Numbered from the stretch's first letter, positions 53,152-62,337 are shown. The stretch is DNA of 64,000 nucleotides from Ruania albidiflava DSM 18029 (GCF_000421225.1 NZ_ATWL01000014.1:34536-98535); one strand, 5' to 3'. The notes: generated from the letters alone by a model not told the origin. A program made the numbers and translations.

Positions 53152-54111
53152 ATGCAGCAGGACCACAAGGGCAGCGGGTTCCTCGTGAGGATCGGTCGCC
53201 GCGTACGGCGGGCCGTGCAGCCTTCACCGGCGGCGGAGGCGGAGTCGGCTCAGGTCGAGACGGTCGGTGCTGAGCGCCGTTCGGAAGGGGCCGACGAGTC
53301 GGAGCTCAGCACGGCGTCCGTCCCGGTCCGGCCTGGAAGCATCGAAGAGTTGCGTGCTCTTCGTGCCCAGATCGCACAGGTGCAGGCAGAGCTGGCCGCT
53401 GCCGACCAGGAACGTGAGTCGTTGAAGGCCGAGCGTCTGCATCTGCAGGAGATCCTCGGTGCCCAACATGGGAAGCGCGTGCTGCCACGGCTCAAGGTGG
53501 AGAAGACCAACGGCGTGGCCAGTCTCGTCGCCGGTGCCCGGATGATGCAGCGCGTGCACGGCAAGGCGGACGACCCTGTCGCCGGTATCGACGGCGCTGG
53601 TGCGCTGTTCGCCGACGCGGAGCGCACCACAGCCTTCCTGCGGTCTCATGGCGTGCGGTCGGAGGTGGACCCCGCTGCAGTGCCCACTGTCGTCGTCCAT
53701 GCCTTCAAGGGCCGGACGCCGCTGCTGGAGCTCTGGGCGGAAGGTCAGGTGCGCCACCTCACTCCGGGGGGAGAGGATCCGGGCGACATCCGCCCCGGGG
53801 TCCGCTATGACCCCGAGATCCCCGCCCCGGCCCGGCTTCGCCGGCTCGTACGCGCATCCCGCACGTTGTCGACGTACGTTCCGCGCCCCTATGTCCAGAT
53901 CAGATGGTGCGAGAAGCGGGACGGAACTCCTGTACTCGTCGGGATCGATGTGAACCCACAGCGGATCCCTGTGTTGACGCCAGAGTGGGATGAGCGCCTC
54001 GGCAAGGCGTTCGACAGTGGCCACGCCCGGATGCTGATGCAGCCGTACAAGGTAGGAGCGTTGGACAACAGGGTGCCCGGCGGAACCTTCAGCTACGAGG
54101 AGACAGTGTGA
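53152..54111 (+). CDS. Divergent TupA-like protein with coiled coil, probably inactive
   Basis: 319-residue protein. A basic N-terminus (RIGRRVRRAVQ) and a coiled coil (about 65-105, LRALRAQIAQVQAELAAAD) precede a domain whose last part aligns with the following TupA-like protein (TPEWDERLGKAFDSGHARML against VPEWDERLGRAYEDAYARLL). The ATP-binding VLKADGGAG loop and the DVKxY segment are not recognisable; only a degraded VDVNPQR replaces the GEIT metal region. It therefore looks like a non-catalytic paralogue, coupled by GTGA overlap to the active one, perhaps forming a hetero-complex with it through the coiled coils. Confidence 0.7.
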   Translation: MQQDHKGSGFLVRIGRRVRRAVQPSPAAEAESAQVETVGAERRSEGADESELSTASVPVRPGSIEELRALRAQIAQVQAELAAADQERESLKAERLHLQEILGAQHGKRVLPRLKVEKTNGVASLVAGARMMQRVHGKADDPVAGIDGAGALFADAERTTAFLRSHGVRSEVDPAAVPTVVVHAFKGRTPLLELWAEGQVRHLTPGGEDPGDIRPGVRYDPEIPAPARLRRLVRASRTLSTYVPRPYVQIRWCEKRDGTPVLVGIDVNPQRIPVLTPEWDERLGKAFDSGHARMLMQPYKVGALDNRVPGGTFSYEETV

Positions 54112-55172
54112 CGAGCGAGCCCACCTCCGCCGCTCAGCGACCATCCCGCAAGGTCCGCATCGAGCGTGCCCGGTCTCGCCTGGCTGCGCTCCAGGAGCGC
54201 CTGGCCAAGCGTCAGGACGGCAATCACGAGCTGCGGGCGCAGATCGCCGTGCTCACCGAAGAGGCCAAGTCGCCGGCAGAACGGCAGGCGACTGGGGCGG
54301 CCAACCTGGAGACCGACCCGGGCAAGCCCTCCTATGCACTCTCTGCACGGCTGCACCGACGGGCGAACACCACCGGCGTGAACATCCGTGAAGGGCTCCG
54401 CGAACCAATCCTCGACCTGTACACAAAGACCGCTGGGCGAGCCTTTGCCGCCGCGCACGGCGTGGCTGTCCCTCTCGAGCTCGGGCGCTGGCCTGATCCG
54501 GACGCGGTCGACTGGGACAGCCTGCCGGATCGATTCGTGCTCAAGTCCAGCAGGGGCGGTGGCGGCATCAGCGTCTTCCCGCTGGAGCGCACAGATGAGG
54601 GCTTCGTGGACCGCATGGTGGACGAGCCGGTGACCATCCAGGAGGTGACCGCCAAGCTGTGGAAGAAGCACCAGGATGCTTCGGTGTACATCGCCGAGGA
54701 GTTCCTCCAGGCCAAGGGTGGCGAGCCCGGCCAGATGCCGCACGACATCAAGGTGTTCTGCTTCTACGGTGAGCCCGCGTTCATCGAGGTGCGCACTGGT
54801 GACTGGTCCCGGGCGCGGGAGACCGAGCAACGGCTCCGTACCTTCCTCCCCGACGGCACCGAGCTGACCCACGTACGGGCCCTGATCAGCGCAGGTCGGG
54901 ACGTGACCGCGCCGGAGGACTTCGAGGGAGTGGTGCAGGCTGCACGCGTGCTCTCCCAGGCGATCCGGCGACCGATCCAGCGCATCGACTTCTACGAGAC
55001 GGACCGGGGCATCGTCTTCGGTGAGATCACTCAGAACCCCGGTAGGCCGCCGTCGCTGGTGCCCGAGTGGGACGAACGGTTGGGGCGAGCCTACGAGGAT
55101 GCCTACGCCCGGCTGCTCGCGGACCTCACAGCCGAAGGGGCGCTCGGGGTGGAGTTCGGCGACAAGGGGTGA
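54108..55172 (+). CDS. TupA-like ATP-grasp protein with coiled coil
   Basis: 354-residue cytoplasmic paralogue of the proteins at 7730 and 22793. GTG 54108 overlaps the stop of the preceding paralogue. An N-terminal coiled coil (about 15-55) is followed by the TupA-like ATP-grasp domain: VLKSSRGGGG with Lys146, YIAEEFLQ, DIKVFCFYGE, QRIDFYETD and FGEITQNPG. It probably forms amide links on an envelope polymer. It is convergent with the CDP-glycerol transferase gene at 55182, again placing a TupA-like gene beside a teichoic-acid type enzyme. Confidence 0.83.
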   Translation: MTSEPTSAAQRPSRKVRIERARSRLAALQERLAKRQDGNHELRAQIAVLTEEAKSPAERQATGAANLETDPGKPSYALSARLHRRANTTGVNIREGLREPILDLYTKTAGRAFAAAHGVAVPLELGRWPDPDAVDWDSLPDRFVLKSSRGGGGISVFPLERTDEGFVDRMVDEPVTIQEVTAKLWKKHQDASVYIAEEFLQAKGGEPGQMPHDIKVFCFYGEPAFIEVRTGDWSRARETEQRLRTFLPDGTELTHVRALISAGRDVTAPEDFEGVVQAARVLSQAIRRPIQRIDFYETDRGIVFGEITQNPGRPPSLVPEWDERLGRAYEDAYARLLADLTAEGALGVEFGDKG

Positions 55173-55181
55173 ACCGTCGTC

Positions 55182-57392
55182 TCAGGGGTTGACCGACGAC
55201 TCCTGCAGGAGGGTTTCGACCGCGGAGACGACGCGCCGGCAGTTGTCGTGGTCCCGGTAGGTGAAGGCGGCGTCTACCCGAGCGGTGTAGAAGGGATCGG
55301 GCGCGCAGCCTCGGGCAAGGACCTCCTCGAGCGCATCCAGAGTCTCGGCCACCGTGTACACCACGGGGCCGAACCCGTCTCGGACATGTTCGAACCAGGA
55401 CACCGACGCATGACCGCTCGCGTACTCGTCCTTGTCGAAGTGGGTGTAGATGATGGGTGTACCCAGGTAGGCGACATCGAAGTGCACCGAGGAGTGGTCG
55501 GTGACGAAGGCATCGCAGCCTCGGATCAGGTCCTGGAAAGGCGTGCGATCTGTGTCCGCCAGAACGGTCCGTGGGCTGCTCATCTGGAACGCCGAGAGCT
55601 GCTCGCGCAGGTTGTAGTGGGGGAGGAACTGCAGCCGGTAGTCATACCGCTCGAGCATCTCGTGCAGGCGCGGGCTCGACAGGAACGAGCGGAGGAAGGT
55701 CTCATACGTCGACCCTTCGAACGGCACCAGCGAGGAGTCCATGCCGCTGAACAGCTTCGGCACGAGATAGCGCCGCCAGGTGGGCATGAACAGCACCGTG
55801 CGACTGCTCGGTCCCGGTTCCAGCGCGTCGTATCGTGGCATGCCGGTCTCCACGATCTGGCGGTCGTAGCCCGAGCTCTCCCGCAGCGCAGCGCTCTCTC
55901 TGGGGTTGACGCTCAGGTACAGGTCGTACCCGCCGGTGCCGCGCTTGACGGAGTTCGCCGATACGTTCACCCCATGCTTGAGGTACACGCGCACTGCGCC
56001 GACGCGCCAGGCAAGATGACGGGTGTAGCCGACGGGGGTCCATTGCTTCGGAATCATGTGCCGGACCGAGTAGGCATTCGCCAGGACGCTGGCGTGCAGC
56101 ATGAGGAACTGGTGCCGGAGTGAGGAGTGCTTGACCACCTGGCCGAGACCACGAACCCGCTCGTAGTGCGGACTGGAGGTGTCGATCACGTAGTACACCC
56201 GACGGGTGGGCTGGGTGGTCCGCAGGTACCGGAACAGGTGATAGCCGTTGTCCTGGGCGGTGTCCGCGCGCTCGCCAACGAGCCATACCTGCCGCTGGCG
56301 CATGAAAGGTGCGGTGACCAGCCGGACCAGACGCGCCAGACGCATCCGGTTCCCGGTGCTGCGGCCGCGCAACGCCACGCGTAGATCCTTGCGAATGAGG
56401 GTCCGGTACCAGCGCCGGCGGGCATCGTCACCTACACCGTGCTGCACTGTGATCCACGTGTGCGGTGCTCGCCGGATGGCGTGCACCAAGTAGCGGGTCT
56501 GCTGTTGCTTGCGCTGCTCGTCCAACAGGTAGGTGCGGGCAGAGGAAAGCACCCCCGGTCGCGGGCGGAGCGGACGTAGCACGCGAAGAGCATCGTGTTC
56601 CGTCTCCAGGCCCACCATGATCAGATGGTTTCCGTCCGGCACGTCAGTCAGCGACAACCGGGCACGCAGGTTCTCCCAACGGCGAACCCCCTGGTTGCTG
56701 ATCCGCTGACATACCTGAGCCACGTCCTCGCTGTGGACCACACCGTGCCGACCGCCGACCACGACGCGGTAGCGCCATGGTGGCGGGTCGGCCGAGTTGA
56801 ACCTGCCGATGGCGACCCTGGCCTGTAGATCGATCGCGGTGTTGGCGTACACCGGGTCTACGCCCTCTAGGCTGCTGGTCCCGGTCATCAGGGCCAGATA
56901 GCCGAGATAGTCCGTCAGGGGCTGCACCACTGCCCCCCGGGAGAGGATCCAGCGCAGGTAGGCGCGGGTGGGCGTGGAGCGCTGCTGCTTGGTGAACAGC
57001 AGGCATGTGACGTCCATCGTCAGCCCAACAGCAGCGACCCGCTGCTGGCTGCGCACCAGCTGTTCGCGCAGAGCTCCTATGGGGTCCCGGGTCTTCCGAC
57101 GGGACTCTGCCAACGCTACGTAGCGCGTGGTCACCGTCGCAAAGATCGCCTCGTAGGCGTCGGCGGTGAGTACGCGCTCGGAGCTCTCGTCGACCGGCAG
57201 CTGGAATTCGCGGGCCCCCGGTGCCAGTGCGCGAACCTGCTCCATGATCGGCTCAGCGTTCGGGTGGTGGGCGATGATCAGCGGCACGTCCCGTAGCTGT
57301 TCGTCGTCCTGCCACTTCTCCAACCACCGAAGCGTGGCACGCCTGGGCCCGCCCACGGTCAGGATCAGTGTCGTCTCATCAAATGGTGTCAT
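55182..57392 (-). CDS. CDP-glycerol glycerophosphotransferase (TagB/TagF-like) with extra N-terminal region
   Basis: 736-residue enzyme. The C-terminal PF04464 domain (about 330-725) is closely related to those at 9176 and 60712: WLVGERADTAQDNG, YLKHGVNVS with the likely catalytic histidine, FMPTWRRYL, FLPHYN and VTDHSSVHFD. Residues 1-130 look like a small Rossmann-like domain (LILTVGGPRRATLRWL, VPLIIAHHPN), and 230-320 is a beta-rich linker also found in the other two. It should transfer glycerol- or polyol-phosphate units onto a wall polymer at the inner membrane face. Its ATG overlaps the stop of the GT2 gene by ATGA. Confidence 0.88.
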   Translation of the reverse strand: MTPFDETTLILTVGGPRRATLRWLEKWQDDEQLRDVPLIIAHHPNAEPIMEQVRALAPGAREFQLPVDESSERVLTADAYEAIFATVTTRYVALAESRRKTRDPIGALREQLVRSQQRVAAVGLTMDVTCLLFTKQQRSTPTRAYLRWILSRGAVVQPLTDYLGYLALMTGTSSLEGVDPVYANTAIDLQARVAIGRFNSADPPPWRYRVVVGGRHGVVHSEDVAQVCQRISNQGVRRWENLRARLSLTDVPDGNHLIMVGLETEHDALRVLRPLRPRPGVLSSARTYLLDEQRKQQQTRYLVHAIRRAPHTWITVQHGVGDDARRRWYRTLIRKDLRVALRGRSTGNRMRLARLVRLVTAPFMRQRQVWLVGERADTAQDNGYHLFRYLRTTQPTRRVYYVIDTSSPHYERVRGLGQVVKHSSLRHQFLMLHASVLANAYSVRHMIPKQWTPVGYTRHLAWRVGAVRVYLKHGVNVSANSVKRGTGGYDLYLSVNPRESAALRESSGYDRQIVETGMPRYDALEPGPSSRTVLFMPTWRRYLVPKLFSGMDSSLVPFEGSTYETFLRSFLSSPRLHEMLERYDYRLQFLPHYNLREQLSAFQMSSPRTVLADTDRTPFQDLIRGCDAFVTDHSSVHFDVAYLGTPIIYTHFDKDEYASGHASVSWFEHVRDGFGPVVYTVAETLDALEEVLARGCAPDPFYTARVDAAFTYRDHDNCRRVVSAVETLLQESSVNP

Positions 57393-58510
57393 GCGGCTCC
57401 CTCGGAGTCGGTGCCGGTGCCGAATGCGGGATGCTGCAGCATCCCGATCCACTGCTCGCGGACATTGCGGAGGAAATGTCCGACGTCGGTGGTCCAGGTG
57501 TGCGTGTGCGGATCGCTGCCGCGCACATAGAGATACCCGATGTCGTGTGGCTGGTAGGTGGTGCCGCCGTGCCGGTGCACAGAGGCAAGCAGCTCGGTGT
57601 CCACCCCGCGCGGCACAGATGCCCACCCGCCCACAGAGCGCAGGTCCTCACGAGCGAGGGTCATCGTGCTTCCTGCTACGCGGTGGGTGAAGCTCTCCCG
57701 GGCGCCGAACACGCGTCGTACGGTCGCGTCGAGCGCCTCGAGATAGACCACAGTGGTGGTCTTGCCGACCAACGTGGCACCGGAATAGGCGTGCGCCGCC
57801 GCCAAGTCCCACAGGTGGTCGGCACCGATGTAGTCGTCGTCATCCATCTTGTTCACCAGCTCGCCGGATGCCAGCGAGAAAGCTTCGTTCAGCGCGTCTC
57901 CGAACACAAGGTTCGCGTCGAGCTGGCGCGCCACCACAGGTCTGTCGCCAGCAGCTGCGCCGAGACCAGGTGGGACCGGCGCCCCGTGCACGCCGACGAC
58001 GATTTCCAGGTCTGGGTAGCGCTGCTGCGCGAGCCTGCGGACCATCGCGGGCACCAGGTCGGGTCGACGACTCACCAGCACGACACTCATCTCGGGAAGA
58101 CGCGGCACCAGCGGGCGCAGCGCAGCGCGGCGCTGCTCGACGCATGCCACGTCCCAGTCCAGGTCTCCGATCTCCCCAGGGTGCGGCGTCGGTCTGATCG
58201 TCGTGAGCAGCTCCGTTGTGACATGGTCCGCGACATCAGCGGTCAGGATGCCGCTGATGTAGGTGCCGCGGGCAACGGCGCGATGTAGCGTCTGTGCGCA
58301 CACCTGCGCGACGCCGGGCAACGGGGTGCCGGTGCAGTGCACGCTGTGCAGCACGTCGAGACGATCGAGGAGCCGGTCAGGGCCGGAACCGGTCCACGAG
58401 CCGCTGTGCGGCCCGAGTCGCCACCCATCTGGTGCGAGACGGAGCAAGCCGCGACGGGTGCTGCGGGTATCCGGCACCCGGCCCACGGGGTTGTCGCTGC
58501 GGATGTCCAC
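57389..58510 (-). CDS. GT2 family glycosyltransferase
   Basis: 373-residue GT2 enzyme. GTG 58510 is chosen because a TATACT -10 element lies exactly 6 bases upstream; an in-frame ATG at 58567 would lie beyond it. After about 130 residues of N-terminal region, the GT2 core begins with EMSVVLVSRRPDLVPAMVRR and LEIVVGVHG; the metal-binding motif is MDDDDYI. The C-terminus has VGGWASVPRGVDTELLASV and HTHTW. It is coupled to the CDP-glycerol transferase gene and diverges from the unknown gene at 58579. Confidence 0.83.
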   Translation of the reverse strand: MDIRSDNPVGRVPDTRSTRRGLLRLAPDGWRLGPHSGSWTGSGPDRLLDRLDVLHSVHCTGTPLPGVAQVCAQTLHRAVARGTYISGILTADVADHVTTELLTTIRPTPHPGEIGDLDWDVACVEQRRAALRPLVPRLPEMSVVLVSRRPDLVPAMVRRLAQQRYPDLEIVVGVHGAPVPPGLGAAAGDRPVVARQLDANLVFGDALNEAFSLASGELVNKMDDDDYIGADHLWDLAAAHAYSGATLVGKTTTVVYLEALDATVRRVFGARESFTHRVAGSTMTLAREDLRSVGGWASVPRGVDTELLASVHRHGGTTYQPHDIGYLYVRGSDPHTHTWTTDVGHFLRNVREQWIGMLQHPAFGTGTDSEGAA

Positions 58511-58516
58511 CCGGCG

Positions 58517-58522
58517 AGTATA
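58517..58522 (-). promoter_or_regulatory. Candidate -10 element, leaderless start of the GT2 gene
   Basis: TATACT on the minus strand, 6 bases before GTG 58510. It is one of the best TANNNT matches in the window, and supports the shorter start for this gene. No -35 box was recognised. Confidence 0.45.
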
Positions 58523-58566
58523 GGGACGCAACTGTTCGACCTGATGGAGCGGCGTGCTCCTAGACA

Positions 58567-58572
58567 TACGAT
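58567..58572 (+). promoter_or_regulatory. Candidate -10 element, leaderless start of the 58579 gene
   Basis: TACGAT ends 6 bases before ATG 58579, the same spacing as at 24015 and 58510. The two opposed -10 elements here are only 44 bases apart, so the divergent promoters overlap. Confidence 0.38.
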
Positions 58573-58578
58573 GCCGCT

Positions 58579-59205
58579 ATGACTTCCAGCCATAGTTCCG
58601 ATGTGCTTGCCCTGGTCGCCGCCCACGGCTGGCGCCCGGAACAGGTGCGCGCGGTCAGTGGCTCGCTGGCCGGCCAGGTCGGGCGCATCCAGGTGCTCTC
58701 ACCATCCAGAGCTGTGACGGCTGCACCTCCGAGAGTCGGCGCCTCACCTGATGCCCCCGCTGGGTTCGTGCTCGTAGTCACGGCCCCGGTGGTGTTCGCG
58801 CGCGGTGCCGTGCGCCGCTTGCTGCGGATGCGGACCCAGAGCACGGCTGTGGTGCGCGTGCTGCTACCCGAGGGGGGACCAGCTGACGTAGCGCTGTGGT
58901 CACAAGCGTGGTTGCAGACCGAGCATGTCGGAACGGACAGGCTGCTCGCGCTCGGCCTGGACTTCGACCGCGAACGGATGCCCGCTGGCGACCCACGGGT
59001 GCGGATCTGGACTCGCGGTGACGATCTCGGCATCGTCCCACTGGCCACTGTGCCGGCTCCTCCTGCTAGATGGGCGCGGGCCGAGGGGGGCAAGCTGTGG
59101 CTCCGGGCTGTGCTCACCGCGCTTCGTGGTCGCGCCGGTGCCGTACGTCGGGCCCGCCAGCTGGCGCGACAACGGCGCGGCCGCACCCGCCGGGGCCCCT
59201 TCTGA
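58579..59205 (+). CDS. Unknown protein within the glycosyltransferase cluster
   Basis: 208-residue protein of unrecognised family. The middle shows alternating strands and helices (GFVLVVTAPVVFARGAVRRLL, STAVVRVLLPEGG), compatible with a small Rossmann-like domain. The C-terminus is extremely basic (RARQLARQRRGRTRRG). There is no signal peptide. It is divergent from the GT2 gene and convergent, 18 bases apart, with the MurG-like gene. It could be an accessory domain of the glycosyltransferase system, but nothing in the sequence shows a catalytic site. Confidence 0.62.
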   Translation: MTSSHSSDVLALVAAHGWRPEQVRAVSGSLAGQVGRIQVLSPSRAVTAAPPRVGASPDAPAGFVLVVTAPVVFARGAVRRLLRMRTQSTAVVRVLLPEGGPADVALWSQAWLQTEHVGTDRLLALGLDFDRERMPAGDPRVRIWTRGDDLGIVPLATVPAPPARWARAEGGKLWLRAVLTALRGRAGAVRRARQLARQRRGRTRRGPF

Positions 59206-59223
59206 ACGCGAGCTGAGACGTAG

Positions 59224-60597
59224 TCACCGCGTCCGGTACAGCCAGGTGGCGATCCGACGCCGGACCTCGGCGTAGTGCGGAGAGGAACCGGCGAGCACAT
59301 GTTCGACGGGGCGGGCATCGGCGAGCATGGCGCGGTCCGGCTCGTGCGTCCATCGCAGTGCTGTCGACGTGCCGACGCGCGCCCGGGTGCGCAGGTCCAG
59401 CAACGGACGCCGCGGGCTGGCATCGGGCCAGGTGGATGCTGGCGTCCCACCAAGCGCTAGCGCGGTGACGCGATCAGCGATCTCCCGCCCGGCGTCGGCC
59501 GGTTCCAGCGCGGCCATAGCCGCGCGCAGCTCGTCCTGGACTCCTGGGTCCAGCAACCGGTCGATCGATGCGGCGATGCTGTGCTGCACGGTGAGCGCCA
59601 CGCCCCGCTCTCTTGCGCCTTCGGTGCGTGCCGGTTGATCGTCGGTGGCGTGATGCAGGCTCGGGATCAGCAACGTCGGGATCTGGGTGCTGAGCAGCTC
59701 GTGCACACCGTTGTAACCACCCACGCCCACTGCCGCGTCGAATGCGGTGAGGTATCGCACCAGCGGGAACACGTCCTCAAGAACTACGACTCGGCCGGTA
59801 TCCCCACCGATGGAGTGCTGCGCGATGGACTGGCGTGTCACGGCGACTAACCATTCCGGGTGCGAGCGACGGATGGCGTCGAGCACCTCGGCGCCGGTAG
59901 CGTCCACAGAGGCCAACGCCCCCGAGCCCGGTGTGAGGAGCAGGACCGGCCGATCGGTCGGCAGCCCCAGCTTGGCGCGAGCCTGCGCTCTCGGGAGCGG
60001 CTCGAGCACGTTGGTCAGGCTGACCGCGCCTTCGAGCCGTTCCACGTCAGTGCGATCCCGCGTGGGGCCGTGGTCCCAGGCTCTGGCGACGTCACCCGGT
60101 TCGATCGTCAGGTCGAAGTACCGGGAGAGGTCGAGACGGGAGGCTGGCGCTTCTGGTCGCCACAAACCGCGACGTACCCAGCCGAACCGGAGGCTGGGCA
60201 GGTGCTCGCGCGCAGCAAGCAACCCGGGATAGGGGGCGACGCCGTCGAAAACAAGCGCCTGGGCGCCGGTCTCGACTGCCAGTGCGCGGATCCGATCCCG
60301 CAGGTACGGAGCCCACCGGTAGGACCTGTAGCGGCGGCGAATCGGGGCGCGCCAGCCGGTTGGAGGCCATCCGGACTCCCAGCTCGGTGCGTACTCGAAC
60401 CGGATGCCACGTTCGGCGGCGCCCGGCAGCTCGCCGCTGGCCGTCGCCGCGATGACTCTCGGGAGTGCGCGGGAGAGGCTGAAGACGACCGCGTCGAACC
60501 GGTGGGCGCCACTGAGCGCAACGGTGAGCTGGCGGGACAAGTGCCCCATTCCTACACCGTTGCTGGTCATCAAGATCACCACAGGGCGATCAGACAT
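59224..60597 (-). CDS. MurG-like GT-B glycosyltransferase
   Basis: 457-residue cytoplasmic glycosyltransferase of the GT28/MurG-like type. The N-terminal glycine-rich loop MTSNGVGMGHLSRQ is typical of this group, followed by RIRALAVETGAQALVFDG. The C-terminal donor-binding domain has VLLLTPGSGA, VVVLEDVFPLVRYL and the diagnostic VGGYNGVHELLSTQIPTLLIP. Such enzymes use UDP-sugars on lipid or polymer acceptors at the membrane. It is divergent from the CDP-glycerol transferase gene at 60712 and probably belongs to the same wall-polymer pathway. Confidence 0.83.
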   Translation of the reverse strand: MSDRPVVILMTSNGVGMGHLSRQLTVALSGAHRFDAVVFSLSRALPRVIAATASGELPGAAERGIRFEYAPSWESGWPPTGWRAPIRRRYRSYRWAPYLRDRIRALAVETGAQALVFDGVAPYPGLLAAREHLPSLRFGWVRRGLWRPEAPASRLDLSRYFDLTIEPGDVARAWDHGPTRDRTDVERLEGAVSLTNVLEPLPRAQARAKLGLPTDRPVLLLTPGSGALASVDATGAEVLDAIRRSHPEWLVAVTRQSIAQHSIGGDTGRVVVLEDVFPLVRYLTAFDAAVGVGGYNGVHELLSTQIPTLLIPSLHHATDDQPARTEGARERGVALTVQHSIAASIDRLLDPGVQDELRAAMAALEPADAGREIADRVTALALGGTPASTWPDASPRRPLLDLRTRARVGTSTALRWTHEPDRAMLADARPVEHVLAGSSPHYAEVRRRIATWLYRTR

Positions 60598-60711
60598 CCG
60601 GTATGCCTTCCTGGTTCAAGGTCGAACCTGCTGCCTGACTGACCCTAGCTGTTCTCCCTGAGGACACGGGGACGACACCGCGCGGACAGGTTCTCGTAAA
60701 GTATGTGCGCT

Positions 60712-62337
60712 ATGACCTTGAGACCAGTGTGCGAGTTCGTCGACCGCTCCACAGACGCCTTGGTCATCGCTGTTCGCCTCCTCGGCACGGACGAAGAACC
60801 GACCGCCCGGTTTCGGCTCCGGCTCCGTACCCGCTGGGGCACTGTTGTCCTGGCGGAGACGGCGACGATTGCTGAACGTGTGGACCACGCGGGCAGACGG
60901 ACGTGCTCGGCGCTGCGGTTCACCGTTCCCGCGAAGCAGCTACCGAACGCTGCGATGCGGTTGGAGGTCGCGCCCGAACGGCACGAGTCCTGGGTACCGG
61001 TAGCCACAACACCCGGCCTCCTCGCTTGCTCTCGCCCGGAACCGGTGGGCGAGCGGCGGGTTCAGGTGTTCCCTGCTGCCGGACGCTCGGCTACCTGGTT
61101 GCGGATCTCCGCGTGGACGCGCGGAGCGCGCATCGGATGGGCAGCGCGCAATGCCGCGCGCGAGCTCGCATTCATCGCTCGTTCACGTCGGTTCACGTGG
61201 GTGCGACCAGTACGGGCCCTGACGCGTCCGTTGGTCCCGCGTGGGCAGATCTGGCTCGTCGGGGAGAGACCAGAGACTGCCCGCGACAACGGGTTTGCCT
61301 TCTTCGCCCATCTGCGGCGGGAACGGCCCGAGGAACCGATCTACTACGTGATCGCCAAGGACAGTCCGACGGCTGCTGATGTGGCGGCACTCGGCCACGT
61401 GGTCTGGCACTCCTCCTGGCGGCACCGGCTGCTCATGCTGCACGCCTCGGTGATCGCCAACGCCTACTCGATCAAGCACATGCTGCCGAGCCGGTGGCGG
61501 CCGGGTGCGTACATGAACCAGTGCGCCTGGCGGGTGGGTGCGCGCCGGGTCTACCTCAAGCACGGAGTGCACCTGAGCCCGGACGCGGTGAAGAGAGGCA
61601 ACGGAGGCTACGACCTGATCGCCACCGTGGGCGCGCAGGAAGCCGACGCCCTCGCGCGCACCTCCGGCTACACCAGCGCACAGCTGCGCGAGACCGGGCT
61701 GGCACGCTACGACAACCTGGTACCGGAGCGGCCGAGCCGCACGGTGCTGTTCATGCCGACCTGGCGCCGCTACCTCGTCCCGAAGCTCTTCGGCGGCGAT
61801 GACACCGTGCTGGTGGGGTACCAGGGCTCGACGTACCAGCGCTTCGTGCACGGGCTCCTGGCCAGCGGTGAGCTGGCCCGCGTGCTGACGAGGCACGACC
61901 TGACCATGCTGGTCGTCCCGCACTACAACCTCGCCGGGCTCCTGCATCCCGACGACCTGGGCAGCGACCGGATCACGATCCTGGACGGCACCACGGCCGA
62001 CATCCCGCACCTGCTCCGCAGCTGTGCACTGCTGCTCACGGACTACTCCTCCGTACAGTTCGATGTCGCCTATGTGGGCGCACCCGTGGTCTACGCGCAG
62101 TTCGACCGGGAGGAGTACGAAGCCGGCCACGGCGGCACATCCTGGTTCGACGCAGAGCGGGATGGTTTCGGACCCGTGGTCAGCACTATCTCGCAGGCCG
62201 TCGAGGCGCTCGAAGGCTATGCTGCCGGCGGCTTTGTCCGTGAGGCGCGCTACGACTCGCGAGTTAGCCGCATCTTCTCCTATGACGACCGCCAGAACTG
62301 CGCACGGATCGCGGCGGCCGTCGACTCGCTGTGGTGA
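60712..62337 (+). CDS. CDP-glycerol glycerophosphotransferase (TagB/TagF-like)
   Basis: 541-residue teichoic-acid type transferase, the shortest of three paralogues. ATG 60712 is preferred to the in-frame ATG at 60703 because a possible -10 (TAAAGT) abuts the latter. A beta-rich N-terminal region (1-110) precedes the PF04464 domain, with IWLVGERPETARDNG, YLKHGVHLS holding the likely catalytic histidine, FMPTWRRYL, VVPHYN and LTDYSSVQFD. It should transfer glycerol- or polyol-phosphate from a CDP-linked donor to a membrane-bound acceptor. Confidence 0.87.
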   Translation: MTLRPVCEFVDRSTDALVIAVRLLGTDEEPTARFRLRLRTRWGTVVLAETATIAERVDHAGRRTCSALRFTVPAKQLPNAAMRLEVAPERHESWVPVATTPGLLACSRPEPVGERRVQVFPAAGRSATWLRISAWTRGARIGWAARNAARELAFIARSRRFTWVRPVRALTRPLVPRGQIWLVGERPETARDNGFAFFAHLRRERPEEPIYYVIAKDSPTAADVAALGHVVWHSSWRHRLLMLHASVIANAYSIKHMLPSRWRPGAYMNQCAWRVGARRVYLKHGVHLSPDAVKRGNGGYDLIATVGAQEADALARTSGYTSAQLRETGLARYDNLVPERPSRTVLFMPTWRRYLVPKLFGGDDTVLVGYQGSTYQRFVHGLLASGELARVLTRHDLTMLVVPHYNLAGLLHPDDLGSDRITILDGTTADIPHLLRSCALLLTDYSSVQFDVAYVGAPVVYAQFDREEYEAGHGGTSWFDAERDGFGPVVSTISQAVEALEGYAAGGFVREARYDSRVSRIFSYDDRQNCARIAAAVDSLW

